A DNA stretch of 64,000 nt from Mactromeris polynyma (taxonomy: Eukaryota; Mollusca; Bivalvia; Venerida; Mactridae). Made by a program: the position numbers and the translations under genes. Location of the stretch: the NCBI GenBank assembly GCA_032209605.1, contig JASFXZ010000026.1, positions 4,526,001 through 4,590,000 of the forward strand. The letters are read 5' to 3'. The notes beneath the pieces were generated by a model, which did no database searches, had not been told where the DNA came from, and saw only the letters and a program-made list of their open reading frames with translations. Shown here in pieces: positions 43,017 through 57,900 of this stretch; the first letter of the stretch is position 1; the number at the start of each line of letters is the position of its first letter.

Positions 43017-45240
43017 GTGACATAGATGTCCATCTAGGGGAGGTCCTCACGTGACATAGATGTCCGTCCAGGGGTGGTCCTCACGTGATATAGATGTCCG
43101 TCCAGGGGAGGCCCTCACGTGATATAGATGTCCGTCCAGGGGAGGTCCTCACGTGACATAGATGTCCGTCCAGGGGAGGTTCTCACGTGACATAGATGTC
43201 CGTCCAGGGGTGGTCCTCACGTGATATAGATGTCCGTCCAGGGGAGGTCCTCACGTGACATAGATGTCCCTCCAGGGGTGGCCCTCACGTGACAAAGATG
43301 TCCCTCCAGGGGAGGTCCTCACGTGACATAGATGTCCCTCCAGGGGAGGCCCTCACGTGACATAGATGTCCGTCCAGGGGTGGTCCTCACGTGATATAGA
43401 TGTCCGTCCAGGGGAGGCCCTCACGTGACATAGATGTCCGTCCAGGGGAGGCCCTCACGTGACATAGATGTCCGTCCAGGGAAGGCCCTCACGTGACATA
43501 GATGTCCCTCCAGGGGAGGTCCTCACGTGACATAGATGTCCGTCCAGGGGAGGCCCTCACGTGACATAGATGTCCGTCCAGGGGAGGCCCTCACGTGACA
43601 TAGATGTCCGTCTAGGGTAGGCCCTCACGTGACATAGATGTCCGTCCAGGGGAGGCCCTCACGTGACATAGATGTCCGTCCAGGGGTGGTCCTCACGTGA
43701 TATAGATGTCCGTCCAGGGGAGGCCCTCACGTGACATAGATGTCCGTCCAGGGGAGGCCCTCACGTGACATAGATGTCCGTCCAGGGAAGGCCCTCACGT
43801 GACATAGATGTCCCTCCAGGGGAGGTCATCACGTGACATAGATGTCCGTCCAGGGGAGGCCCTCATGTGACATAGATGTCCGTCCAGGGGAGGCCCTCAC
43901 GTGACATAGATGTCCGTCTAGGGGAGGCCCTCACGTGACATAGATGTCCGTCCAGGGGTGGTCCTCACGTGATATAGATGTCCGTCCAGGGGTGGTCCTC
44001 ACGTGACATAGATGTCCGTCCAGGGGAGGCCCTCACGTGACATAGATGTCCGTCTAGGGGAGGTCCTCACGTGACATAGATGTCCGTCCAGGGGAGGCCC
44101 TCATGTGACATAGATGTCTGTCTAGGGGAGGTTCTCACGTGACATAGATGTCCCTCCAGGGGAGGCCCTCACGTGACATAGATGTCCGTCCAGGGGTGGT
44201 CCTCACGTGATATAGATGTCCCTCCAGGGGTGGCCCTCACGTGACAAAGATGTCCCTCCAGGGGAGGTCCTCACGTGACATAGATGTCCCTCCAGGGGAG
44301 GCCCTCACGTGACATAGATGTCCGTCCAGGGGAGGCCCTCACGTGACATAGATGTCCGTCCAGGGGTGGTCCTCACGTGATATAGATGTCCGTCCAGGGG
44401 AGGCCCTCACGTGACAAAGATGTCCGTCCAGGGGAGGCCCTCACGTGACATAGATGTCCGTCCAGGGGAGGCCCTCACGTGACATAGATGTCCCTCCAGG
44501 GGTGGCCCTCACGTGACAAAGATGTCCCTCCCCCCGGGAGGTCCTCACGTGACATAGATGTCCCTCCAGGGGAGGCCCTCACGTGACATAGATGTCCATC
44601 CAGGGGAGGCCCTCACGTGACATAGATGTCCGTCCAGGGGTGGTCCTCACGTGATATAGATGTCCGTCCAGGGGAGGCCCTCACGTGACATAGATGTCCG
44701 TCCAGGGGAGGCCCTCACGTGACATAGATGTCCGTCCAGGGGAGGCCCTCACGTGACATAGATGTCCCTCCAGGGGAGGTCCTCACGTGACATAGATGTC
44801 CGTCCAGGGGAGGCCCTCACGTGACATAGATGTCCGTCCAGGGGAGGCCCTCACGTGACATAGATGTCCGTCTAGGGGAGGCCCTCACGTGACATAGATG
44901 TCCGTCCAGGGGTGGTCCTCACGTGATATAGATGTCCGTCCAGGGGTGGTCCTCACGTGACATAGATGTCCGTCCAGGGGAGGCCCTCACGTGACATAGA
45001 TGTCCGTCTAGGGGAGGTCCTCACGTGACATAGATGTCCGTCCAGGGGAGGCCCTCACGTGACATAGATGTCCGTCTAGGGGAGGTTCTCACGTGACATA
45101 GATGTCCCTCCAGGGGAGGCCCTCACGTGACATAGATGTCCGTCCAGGGGAGGTTCTCACGTGACATAGATGTCAGTCCAGGGGTGGTCCTCACGTGACA
45201 TAGATGTCCGTCTAGGGGTGGTCCTCACGTGACATAGATG
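43017..45240. repeat. 34-bp minisatellite, about 65 copies, one CACGTG E-box at most junctions
   Basis: The unit is 'gtgacatagatgtccgtcc' plus 'aggggaggccctcac'. Variants are C/G at 'tccgtcc/tccctcc', 'gaggccc/gtggtcc', 'gacat/gatat' and 'cataga/caaaga'. Joining units creates TCACGTGA, a perfect E-box palindrome, about every 34 bp; a few copies read CATGTG. Variant order recurs in blocks (for example the 'gacaaagatgtccctcc' type near 43291, 44241 and 44513), so larger segments have been duplicated. It is GC-richer than all its surroundings. Confidence 0.95.
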
Positions 45241-45990
45241 TATAATGTGTTATATTTACTATTTTGAATGCAATTAGTGAGGAAAATAGAGTTCACCTTT
45301 TGATTATATTGACCCAATATACCTAAAGAATATGCACAATTTCCCACGTTCAATGCAATTTATGGGTATAATATAATTCTTTTTTTAATATATTGACCTA
45401 AAATTCATATATAATGTGTTATATTTACTTTTTTGAATGCAATTAGTGAGTAAAATAGAGTACCCCTGTTGATAATATTGACCTAATGTACCTATAGAAT
45501 ATGCATAATTTTCCACTTTCAATGCAATTTTTGGGTAAATTTGAGTTCAAATGTGACTATATTGACCTAAAATTCATATATAATGTGTGATATTCACTGT
45601 TTTGAATGCAATTAATGAGTAAAATAGAGTTCACCTTTTGATTACATTGACCTAATATACCTAAAGAATATGCACAATTTTCCACTTTTAATGCAATTGA
45701 TGTGTATATTTGAGTGCATTTGTGACTATAATGACCTAAAATTCATATATAATATGTTATATTCACTGTTTTGAATGCAATTAGTGAGGAAAATAGAGTT
45801 CACCTTTTGATTACATTGACCCAATATACCTAAATAATATGCACAATTTACAACTTACAATGCAATTTATGGGTATGTTTGTGTTCATTTGTGAATATAC
45901 TGACCTAAAATTCATATATTATGTTATATTCACTGTTTTGAATGCAATTAGTGAGTAAAATAGAGTAACCCTGTTGATAATATTGACCTT
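45241..45990. repeat. Diverged edge of the satellite array
   Basis: Monomers here differ more from the consensus, with variants 'gaggaaaatagagttcacct', 'cacgttcaatgcaattta' and an irregular insertion 'ataatataattcttttttta'. This is the usual state at an array edge, where homogenisation is weaker. It touches the 34-bp minisatellite with no intervening DNA. Confidence 0.7.
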
Positions 45991-48900
45991 ATATACCTAA
46001 ATAATATGCACTATTTCCCACTTTCAATGCAATTGATGGTATATTTGTATTCATTTGTGAATATACTGACCTAAAATGCATATATAATATGTTATATTCA
46101 CTGTTTTGAATGCAGTTAGTGAGTAAAATAGAGTTCCCCTGTTGATAATATTGACCTAATGTACCTATAGAATATGCATAATTTTCCACTTTCAATGCAA
46201 TTTATGGGTAAATTTGAGTTCAAATGTGACTATATTGACCTAATATTCATATATAATGTGTGATATTCACTGTTTTGAATGCAATTAGTGAGTAAAATAG
46301 AGTTCACCTTTTGATTACATTGACCTAATATACCTAAATAATATGCACAATTTACAACTTTCAATGCAATTTATGGTATATTTGAGTTCAATTGTGCATA
46401 CATGGACCTAAAATTCATATATAATATGTTATATTCACTGTTTTGAATGCAATTAGTGAGTAAAATAGAGTACCCCTGTTGATAATATTGACCTAATATA
46501 CCTATAGAATATGCACTATTTCCCACTTTCAATGCAATTGATGGTATATTTGAGTTCAATTGTGCATATATTGACCTAAAATTCATATATAATATGTTAT
46601 ATTCACTGTTTTGAATGCAATTAGTGAGTAAAATAGAGTTCCCCTGTTGATAATATTGACCTAATATACCTAAATAATATGCACAATTTACAACTTTCAA
46701 TGCAATTTATGGTATATTTGAGTTCAATTGTGCATACATGGACCTAAAATTCATATATAATATGTTATATTCACTGTTTTGAATGCAATTAGTGAGTAAA
46801 ATAGAGTACCCCTGTTGATAATATTGACCTAATATACCTATAGAATATGCACTATTTCCCACTTTCAATGCAATTTATGGTATATTTGAGTTCAATTGTG
46901 CATATATTGACCTAAAATTCATATATAATATGTTATATTCACTGTTTTGAATGCAATTAGTGAGTAAAATAGAGTACCCCTGTTGATAATATTGACCTAA
47001 TATACCTATAGAATATGCACTATTTCCCACTTTCAATGCAATTTATGGTATATTTGAGTTCAATTGTGCATATATTCACCACAAATTCATATATAATGTG
47101 TGATATTCACTGTTTTGAATGCAATTAGTGAGTAAAATAGAGTAACTCTGTTGATAATATTGACCTTATATACCTAAATAATATGCACTATTTCCCACTT
47201 TCAATGCAATTGATGGTATATTTGTGTTCATTTGTGAATATACTGACCTAAAATGCATATATAATATGTTATATTCACTGTTTTGAATGCAGTTAGTGAG
47301 TAAAATAGAGTTTCCCTGTTGATAATATTGACCTAATGTACCTATAGAATATGCATAATTTTCCACTTTCAATGCAATTTATGGGTAAATTTGAGTTCAA
47401 ATGTGACTATATTGACCTAATATTCATATATAATGTGTGATATTCACTGTTTTGAATGCAATTAGTGAGTAAAATAGAGTTCACCTTTTGATTACATTGA
47501 CCTAATATACCTAAATAATATGCACAATTTACAACTTTCAATGCAATTTATGGTATATTTGAGTTCAATTGTGCATACATGGACCTAAAATTCATATATA
47601 ATATGTTATATTCACTGTTTTGAATGCAATTAGTGAGTAAAATAGAGTACCCCTGTTGATAATATTGACCTAATATACCTATAGAATATGCACTATTTCC
47701 CACTTTCAATGCAATTGATGGTATATTTGAGTTCAATTGTGCATATATTGACCTAAAATTCATATATAATATGTTATATTCACTGTTTTGAATGCAATTA
47801 GTGAGTAAAATAGAGTTCCCCTGTTGATAATATTGACCTAATATACCTAAATAATATGCACAATTTACAACTTTCAATGCAATTTATGGTATATTTGAGT
47901 TCAATTGTGCATACATGGACCTAAAATTCATATATAATATGTTATATTCACTGTTTTGAATGCAATTAGTGAGTAAAATAGAGTACCCCTGTTGATAATA
48001 TTGACCTAATATACCTATAGAATATGCACTATTTCCCACTTTCAATGCAATTTATGGTATATTTGAGTTCAATTGTGCATATATTGACCACAAATTCATA
48101 TATAATGTGTGATATTCACTGTTTTGAATGCAATTAGTGAGTAAAATAGAGTAACTCTGTTGATAATATTGACCTTATATACCTAAATAATATGCACTAT
48201 TTCCCACTTTCAATGCAATTGATGGTATATTTGTGTTCATTTGTGAATATACTGACCTAAAATGCATATATAATATGTTATATTCACTGTTTTGAATGCA
48301 GTTAGTGAGTAAAATAGAGTTCCCCTGTTGATAATATTGACCTAATGTACCTATAGAATATGCATAATTTTCCACTTTCAATGCAATTTATGGGTAAATT
48401 TGAGTTCAAATGTGACTATATTGACCTAATATTCATATATAATGTGTGATATTCACTGTTTTGAATGCAATTAGTGAGTAAAATAGAGTTCACCTTTTGA
48501 TTACATTGACCTAATATACCTAAATAATATGCACAATTTACAACTTTCAATGCAATTTATGGTATATTTGAGTTCAATTGTGCATACATGGACCTAAAAT
48601 TCATATATAATATGTTATATTCACTGTTTTGAATGCAATTAGTGAGTAAAATAGAGTACCCCTGTTGATAATATTGACCTAATATACCTATAGAATATGC
48701 ACTATTTCCCACTTTCAATGCAATTGATGGTATATTTGAGTTCAATTGTGCATATATTGACCTAAAATTCATATATAATATGTTATATTCACTGTTTTGA
48801 ATGCAATTAGTGAGTAAAATAGAGTTCCCCTGTTGATAATATTGACCTAATATACCTAAATAATATGCACAATTTACAACTTTCAATGCAATTTATGGTA

Positions 48901-51900
48901 TATTTGAGTTCAATTGTGCATACATGGACCTAAAATTCATATATAATATGTTATATTCACTGTTTTGAATGCAATTAGTGAGTAAAATAGAGTACCCCTG
49001 TTGATAATATTGACCTAATATACCTATAGAATATGCACTATTTCCCACTTTCAATGCAATTTATGGTATATTTGAGTTCAATTGTGCATACATGGACCTA
49101 AAATTCATATATAATATGTTATATTCACTGTTTTGAATGCAATTAGTGAGTAAAATAGAGTACCCCTGTTGATAATATTGACCTAATATACCTAAATAAT
49201 ATGCACTATTTCCCACTTTCAATGCAATTGATGGTATATTTGAGTTCAATTGTGCATATATTGACCTAAAATTCATATATAATATGTTATATTCACTGTT
49301 TTGAATGCAATTAGTGAGAAAAATAGAGTACCCCTGTTGATAATATTGACCTAATATACCTATAGAATATGCACTATTTCCCACTTTCAATGCAATTGAT
49401 GGTATATTTGAGTTCAATTGTGCATATATTGACCTATAATTCATATATAATATGTTATATTCACTGTTTTGAATGCAATAAGTGAGTAAAATAGAGTTCC
49501 CCTGTTGATAATATTGACCTAATATACCTAAATAATATGCACAATTTACAACTTTCAATGCAATTTATGGTATATTTGAGTTCAATTGTGCATACATGGA
49601 CCTAAAATTCATATATAATATGTTATATTCACTGTTTTGAATGCAATTAGTGAGTAAAATAGAGTACCCCTGTTGATAATATTGACCTAATATACCTATA
49701 GAATATGCACTATTTCCCACTTTCAATGCAATTTATGGTATATTTGAGTTCAATTGTGCATATATTGACCTAAAATTCATATATAATATGTTATATTCAC
49801 TGTTTTGAATGCAATTAGTGAGTAAAATAGAGTAACTCTGTTGATAATATTGACCTTATATACCTAAATAATATGCACTATTTCCCACTTTCAATGCAAT
49901 TTATGGTATATTTGAGTTCAATTGTGCATATATTGACCTAAAATTCATATATAATATGTTATATTCACTGTTTTGAATGCAATTAGTGAGTAAAATAGAG
50001 TACCCCTGTTGATAATATTGACCTAATATACCTATAGAATATGCACTATTTCCCACTTTCAATGCAATTGATGGTATATTTGAGTTCAATTGTGCATATA
50101 TTGACCTAAAATTCATATATAATATGTTATATTCACTGTTTTGAATGCAATTAGTGAGTAAAATAGAGTTCCCCTGTTGATAATATTGACCTAATATACC
50201 TAAATAATATGCACAATTTACAACTTTCAATGCAATTTATGGTATATTTGAGTTCAATTGTGCATACATGGACCTAAAATTCATATATAATATGTTATAT
50301 TCACTGTTTTGAATGCAATTAGTGAGTAAAATAGAGTACCCCTGTTGATAATATTGACCTAATATACCTATAGAATATGCACTATTTCCAACTTTCAATG
50401 TAATTTATGGTATATTTGAGTTCAATTGTGCATATATTGACCTAAAATTCATATATAATATGTTATATTCACTGTTTTGAATGCAATTAGTGAGTAAAAT
50501 AGAGTACCCCTGTTGATAATATTGACCTAATATACCTATAGAATATGCACTATTTCCCACTTTCAATGCAATTTATGGTATATTTGAGTTCAATTGTGCA
50601 TATATTGACCACAAATTCATATATAATGTGTGATATTCACTGTTTTGAATGCAATTAGTGAGTAAAATAGAGTAACTCTGTTGATAATATTGACCTTATA
50701 TACCTAAATAATATGCACTATTTCCCACTTTCAATGCAATTGATGGTATATTTGTGTTCATTTGTGAATATACTGACCTAAAATGCATATATAATATGTT
50801 ATATTCACTGTTTTGAATGCAGTTAGTGAGTAAAATAGAGTTCCCCTGTTGATAATATTGACCTAATGTACCTATAGAATATGCATAATTTTCCACTTTC
50901 AATGCAATTTATGGGTAAATTTGAGTTCAAATGTGACTATATTGACCTAATATTCATATATAATGTGTGATATTCACTGTTTTGAATGCAATTAGTGAGT
51001 AAAATAGAGTTCACCTTTTGATTACATTGACCTAATATACCTAAATAATATGCACAATTTACAACTTTCAATGCAATTTATGGTATATTTGAGTTCAATT
51101 GTGCATACATGGACCTAAAATTCATATATAATATGTTATATTCACTGTTTTGAATGCAATTAGTGAGTAAAATAGAGTACCCCTGTTGATAATATTGACC
51201 TAATATACCTATAGAATATGCACTATTTCCCACTTTCAATGCAATTGATGGTATATTTGAGTTCAATTGTGCATATATTGACCTAAAATTCATATATAAT
51301 ATGTTATATTCACTGTTTTGAATGCAATTAGTGAGTAAAATAGAGTTCCCCTGTTGATAATATTGACCTAATATACCTAAATAATATGCACAATTTACAA
51401 CTTTCAATGCAATTTATGGTATATTTGAGTTCAATTGTGCATACATGGACCTAAAATTCATATATAATATGTTATATTCACTGTTTTGAATGCAATTAGT
51501 GAGTAAAATAGAGTACCCCTGTTGATAATATTGACCTAATATACCTATAGAATATGCACTATTTCCCACTTTCAATGCAATTTATGGTATATTTGAGTTC
51601 AATTGTGCATATATTGACCTAAAATTCATATATAATATGTTATATTCACTGTTTTGAATGCAATTAGTGAGTAAAATAGAGTACCCCTGTTGATAATATT
51701 GACCTAATATACCTATAGAATATGCACTATTTCCCACTTTCAATGCAATTTATGGTATATTTGAGTTCAATTGTGCATATATTGACCACAAATTCATATA
51801 TAATGTGTGATATTCACTGTTTTGAATGCAATTAGTGAGTAAAATAGAGTAACTCTGTTGATAATATTGACCTTATATACCTAAATAATATGCACTATTT

Positions 51901-54900
51901 CCCACTTTCAATGCAATTGATGGTATATTTGTGTTCATTTGTGAATATACTGACCTAAAATGCATATATAATATGTTATATTCACTGTTTTGAATGCAGT
52001 TAGTGAGTAAAATAGAGTTCCCCTGTTGATAATATTGACCTAATGTACCTATAGAATATGCACTATTTCCCACTTTCAATGCAATTGATGGTATATTTGT
52101 GTTCATTTGTGAATATACTGACCTAAAATGCATATATAATATGTTATATTCACTGTTTTGAATGCAATTAGTGAGTAAAATAGAGTACCCCTGTTGATAA
52201 TATTGACCTAATATACCTAAATAATATGCACTATTTCCCACTTTCAATGCAATTTATGGTATATTTGAGTTCAATTGTGCATATATTGACCTAAAATTCA
52301 TATATAATATGTTATATTCACTGTTTTGAATGCAATTAGTGAGTAAAATAGAGTACCCCTGTTGATAATATTGACCTAATATACCTATAGAATATGCACT
52401 ATTTCCCACTTTCAATGCAATTGATGGTATATTTGAGTTCAATTGTGCATATATTGACCTAAAATTCATATATAATATGTTATATTCACTGTTTTGAATG
52501 CAATTAGTGAGTAAAATAGAGTTCCCCTGTTGATAATATTGACCTAATATACCTAAATAATATGCACAATTTACAACTTTCAATGCAATTTATGGTATAT
52601 TTGAGTTCAATTGTGCATACATGGACCTAAAATTCATATATAATATGTTATATTCACTGTTTTGAATGCAATTAGTGAGTAAAATAGAGTACCCCTGTTG
52701 ATAATATTGACCTAATATACCTATAGAATATGCACTATTTCCCACTTTCAATGCAATTTATGGTATATTTGAGTTCAATTGTGCATATATTGACCTAAAA
52801 TTCATATATAATATGTTATATTCACTGTTTTGAATGCAATTAGTGAGTAAAATAGAGTAACTCTGTTGATAATATTGATCTTATATACCTAAATAATATG
52901 CACTATTTCCCACTTTCAATGCAATTTATGGTATATTTGAGTTCAATTGTGCATATATTGACCTAAAATTCATATATAATATGTTATATTCACTGTTTTG
53001 AATGCAATTAGTGAGTAAAATAGAGTACCCCTGTTGATAATATTGACCTAATATACCTATAGAATATGCACTATTTCCCACTTTCAATGCAATTGATGGT
53101 ATATTTGAGTTCAATTGTGCATATATTGACCTAAAATTCATATATAATATGTTATATTCACTGTTTTGAATGCAATTAGTGAGTAAAATAGAGTTCCCCT
53201 GTTGATAATATTGACCTAATATACCTAAATAATATGCACAATTTACAACTTTCAATGCAATTTATGGTATATTTGAGTTCAATTGTGCATACATGGACCT
53301 AAAATTCATATATAATATGTTATATTCACTGTTTTGAATGCAATTAGTGAGTAAAATAGAGTACCCCTGTTGATAATATTGACCTAATATACCTATAGAA
53401 TATGCACTATTTCCCACTTTCAATGTAATTTATGGTATATTCGAGTTCAATTGTGCATATATTGACCTAAAATTCATATATAATATGTTATATTCACTGT
53501 TTTGAATGCAATTAGTGAGTAAAATAGAGTACCCCTGTTGATAATATTGACCTAATATACCTATAGAATATGCACTATTTCCCACTTTCAATGCAATTTA
53601 TGGTATATTTGAGTTCAATTGTGCATATATTGACCACAAATTCATATATAATGTGTGATATTCACTGTTTTGAATGCAATTAGTGAGTAAAATAGAGTAA
53701 CTCTGTTGATAATATTGACCTTATATACCTAAATAATATGCACTATTTCCCACTTTCAATGCAATTGATGGTATATTTGTGTTCATTTGTGAATATACTG
53801 ACCTAAAATGCATATATAATATGTTATATTCACTGTTTTGAATGCAGTTAGTGAGTAAAATAGAGTTCCCCTGTTGATAATATTGACCTAATGTACCTAT
53901 AGAATATGCACTATTTCCCACTTTCAATGCAATTTATGGTATATTTGAGTTCAATTGTGCATATATTGACCTAAAATTCATATATAATATGTTATATTCA
54001 CTGTTTTGAATGCAGTTAGTGAGTAAAATAGAGTTCCCCTGTTGATAATATTGACCTAATGTACCTATAGAATATGCATAATTTTCCACTTTCAATGCAA
54101 TTTATGGGTAAATTTGAGTTCAAATGTGACTATATTGACCTAATATTCATATATAATGTGTGATATTCACTGTTTTGAATGCAATTAGTGAGTAAAATAG
54201 AGTTCACCTTTTGATTACATTGACCTAATATACCTAAATAATATGCACAATTTACAACTTTCAATGCAATTTATGGTAAATTTGAGTTCAATTGTGCATA
54301 CATGGACCTAAAATTCATATATAATATGTTATATTCACTGTTTTGAATGCAATTAGTGAGTAAAATAGAGTACCCCTGTTGATAATATTGACCTAATATA
54401 CCTATAGAATATGCACTATTTCCCACTTTCAATGCAATTGATGGTATATTTGAGTTCAATTGTGCATATATTGACCTAAAATTCATATATAATATGTTAT
54501 ATTCACTGTTTTGAATGCAATTAGTGAGTAAAATAGAGTTCCCCTGTTGATAATATTGACCTAATATACCTAAATAATATGCACAATTTACAACTTTCAA
54601 TGCAATTTATGGTATATTTGAGTTCAATTGTGCATACATGGACCTAAAATTCATATATAATATGTTATATTCACTGTTTTGAATGCAATTAGTGAGTAAA
54701 ATAGAGTACCCCTGTTGATAATATTGACCTAATATACCTATAGAATATGCACTATTTCCCACTTTCAATGCAATTTATGGTATATTTGAGTTCAATTGTG
54801 CATATATTGACCTAAAATTCATATATAATATGTTATATTCACTGTTTTGAATGCAATTAGTGAGTAAAATAGAGTACCCCTGTTGATAATATTGACCTAA

Positions 54901-57900
54901 TATACCTATAGAATATGCACTATTTCCCACTTTCAATGCAATTTATGGTATATTTGAGTTCAATTGTGCATATATTCACCACAAATTCATATATAATGTG
55001 TGATATTCACTGTTTTGAATGCAATTAGTGAGTAAAATAGAGTAACTCTGTTGATAATATTGACCTTATATACCTAAATAATATGCACTATTTCCCACTT
55101 TCAATGCAATTGATGGTATATTTGTGTTCATTTGTGAATATACTGACCTAAAATGCATATATAATATGTTATATTCACTGTTTTGAATGCAGTTAGTGAG
55201 TAAAATAGAGTTTCCCTGTTGATAATATTGACCTAATGTACCTATAGAATATGCATAATTTTCCACTTTCAATGCAATTTATGGGTAAATTTGAGTTCAA
55301 ATGTGACTATATTGACCTAATATTCATATATAATGTGTGATATTCACTGTTTTGAATGCAGTTTGTGAGTAAAATAGAGTTCCCCTGTTGATAATATTGA
55401 CCTAATGTACCTATAGAATATGCATAATTTTCCACTTTCAATGCAATTTTTGGGTAAATTTGAGTTCAAATGTGACTATATTGACCTAAAATTCATATAT
55501 AATGTGTGATATTCACTGTTTTGAATGCAATTAATGAGTAAAATAGAGTTCACCTTTTGATTACATTGACCTAATATACCTTAAGAATATGCACAATTTC
55601 CCACTTTTAATGCAATTGATGTGTATATTTGAGTGCATTTGTGACTATAATGACCTAAAATTCATATATAATATGTTTTATTCACTGTTTTGAATGCAAT
55701 TAGTGAGGAAAATAGAGTTCACCTTTTGATTACATTGACCCAATATACCTAAATAATATGCACAATTTACAACTTACAATGCAATTTATGGGTATGTTTG
55801 TGTTCATTTGTGAATATACTGACCTAAAATTCATATATTATGTTATATTCACTGTTTTGAATGCAATTAGTGAGTAAAATAGAGTAACCCTGTTGATAAT
55901 ATTGACCTTATATACCTAAATAATATGCACTATTTCCCACTTTCAATGCAATTGATGGTATATTTGTGTTCATTTGTGAATATACTGACCTAAAATGCAT
56001 ATATAATATGTTATATTCACTGTTTTGAATGCAGTTAGTGAGTAAAATAGAGTTCCCCTGTTGATAATATTGACCTAATGTACCTATAGAATATGCATAA
56101 TTTTCCACTTTCAATGCAATTTATGGGTAAATTTGAGTTCAAATGTGACTATATTGACCTAATATTCATATATAATGTGTGATATTCACTGTTTTGAATG
56201 CAATTAGTGAGTAAAATAGAGTTCACCTTTTGATTACATTGACCTAATATACCTAAATAATATGCACAATTTACAACTTTCAATGCAATTTATGGTATAT
56301 TTGAGAGCAATTGTGCATACATGGACCTAAAATTCATATATAATATGTTATATTCACTGTTTTGAATGCAATTAGTGAGTAAAATAGAGTACCCCTGTTG
56401 ATAATATTGACCTAATATACCTATAGAATATGCACTATTTCCCACTTTCAATGCAATTGATGGTATATTTGAGTTCAATTGTGCATATATTGACCTAAAA
56501 TTCATATATAATATGTTATATTCACTGTTTTGAATGCAATTAGTGAGTAAAATAGAGTACCCCTGTTGATAATATTGACCTAATATACCTAAATAATATG
56601 CACAATTTACAACTTTCAATGCAATTTATGGTATATTTGAGTTCAATTGTGCATACATGGACCTAAAATTCATATATAATATGTTATATTCACTGTTTTG
56701 AATGCAATTAGTGAGTAAAATAGAGTACCCCTGTTGATAATATTGACCTAATATACCTATAGAATATGCACTATTTCCCACTTTCAATGCAATTTATGGT
56801 ATATTTGAGTTCAATTGTGCATATATTGACCACAAATTCATATATAATGTGTGATATTCACTGTTTTGAATGCAATTAGTGAGTAAAATAGAGTAACTCT
56901 GTTGATAATATTGACCTTATATACCTAAATAATATGCACTATTTCCCACTTTCAATGCAATTGATGGTATACTTGTGTTCATTTGTGAATATACTGACCT
57001 AAAATGCATATATAATATGTTATATTCACTGTTTTGAATGCAGTTAGTGAGTAAAATAGAGTTCCCCTGTTGATAATATTGACCTAATGTACCTATAGAA
57101 TATGCATAATTTTCCACTTTCAATGCAATTTTTGGGTAAATTTGAGTTCAAATGTGACTATATTGACCTAAAATTCATATATAATGTGTGATATTCACTG
57201 TTTTGAATGCAACTAATGAGTAAAATAGAGTTCACCTTTTGATTACATTGACCTAATATACCTTAAGAATATGCACAATTTCCCACTTTTAATGCAATTG
57301 ATGTGTATATTTGAGTGCATTTGTGACTATAATGACCTAAAATTCATATATAATATGTTTTATTCACTGTTTTGAATGCAATTAGTGAGGAAAATAGAGT
57401 TCACCTTTTGATTACATTGACCCAATATACCTAAATAATATGCACAATTTACAACTTACAATGCAATTTATGGATATGTTTGTGTTCATTTGTGAATATA
57501 CTGACCTAAAATTCATATATTATGTTATATTCACTGTTTTGAATGCAATTAGTGAGTAAAATAGAGTAACCCTGTTGATAATATTGACCTTATATACCTA
57601 AATAATATGCACTATTTCCCACTTTCAATGCAATTGATGGTATATTTGTGTTCATTTGTGAATATACTGACCTAAAATGCATATATAATATGTTATATTC
57701 ACTGTTTTGAATGCAGTTAGTGAGTAAAATAGAGTTCCCCTGTTGATAATATTGACCTAATGTACCTATAGAATATGCACTATTTCCCACTTTCAATGCA
57801 ATTGATGGTATATTTGAGTTCAATTGTGCATATATTGACCTAAAATTCATATATAATATGTTATATTCACTGTTTTGAATGCAATTAGTGAGTAAAATAG

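Noticed and set aside
43017..45240. CRISPR array
   Set aside because: The whole 34-bp unit repeats with no unique spacers, in a eukaryotic context and without cas genes. It is a minisatellite.
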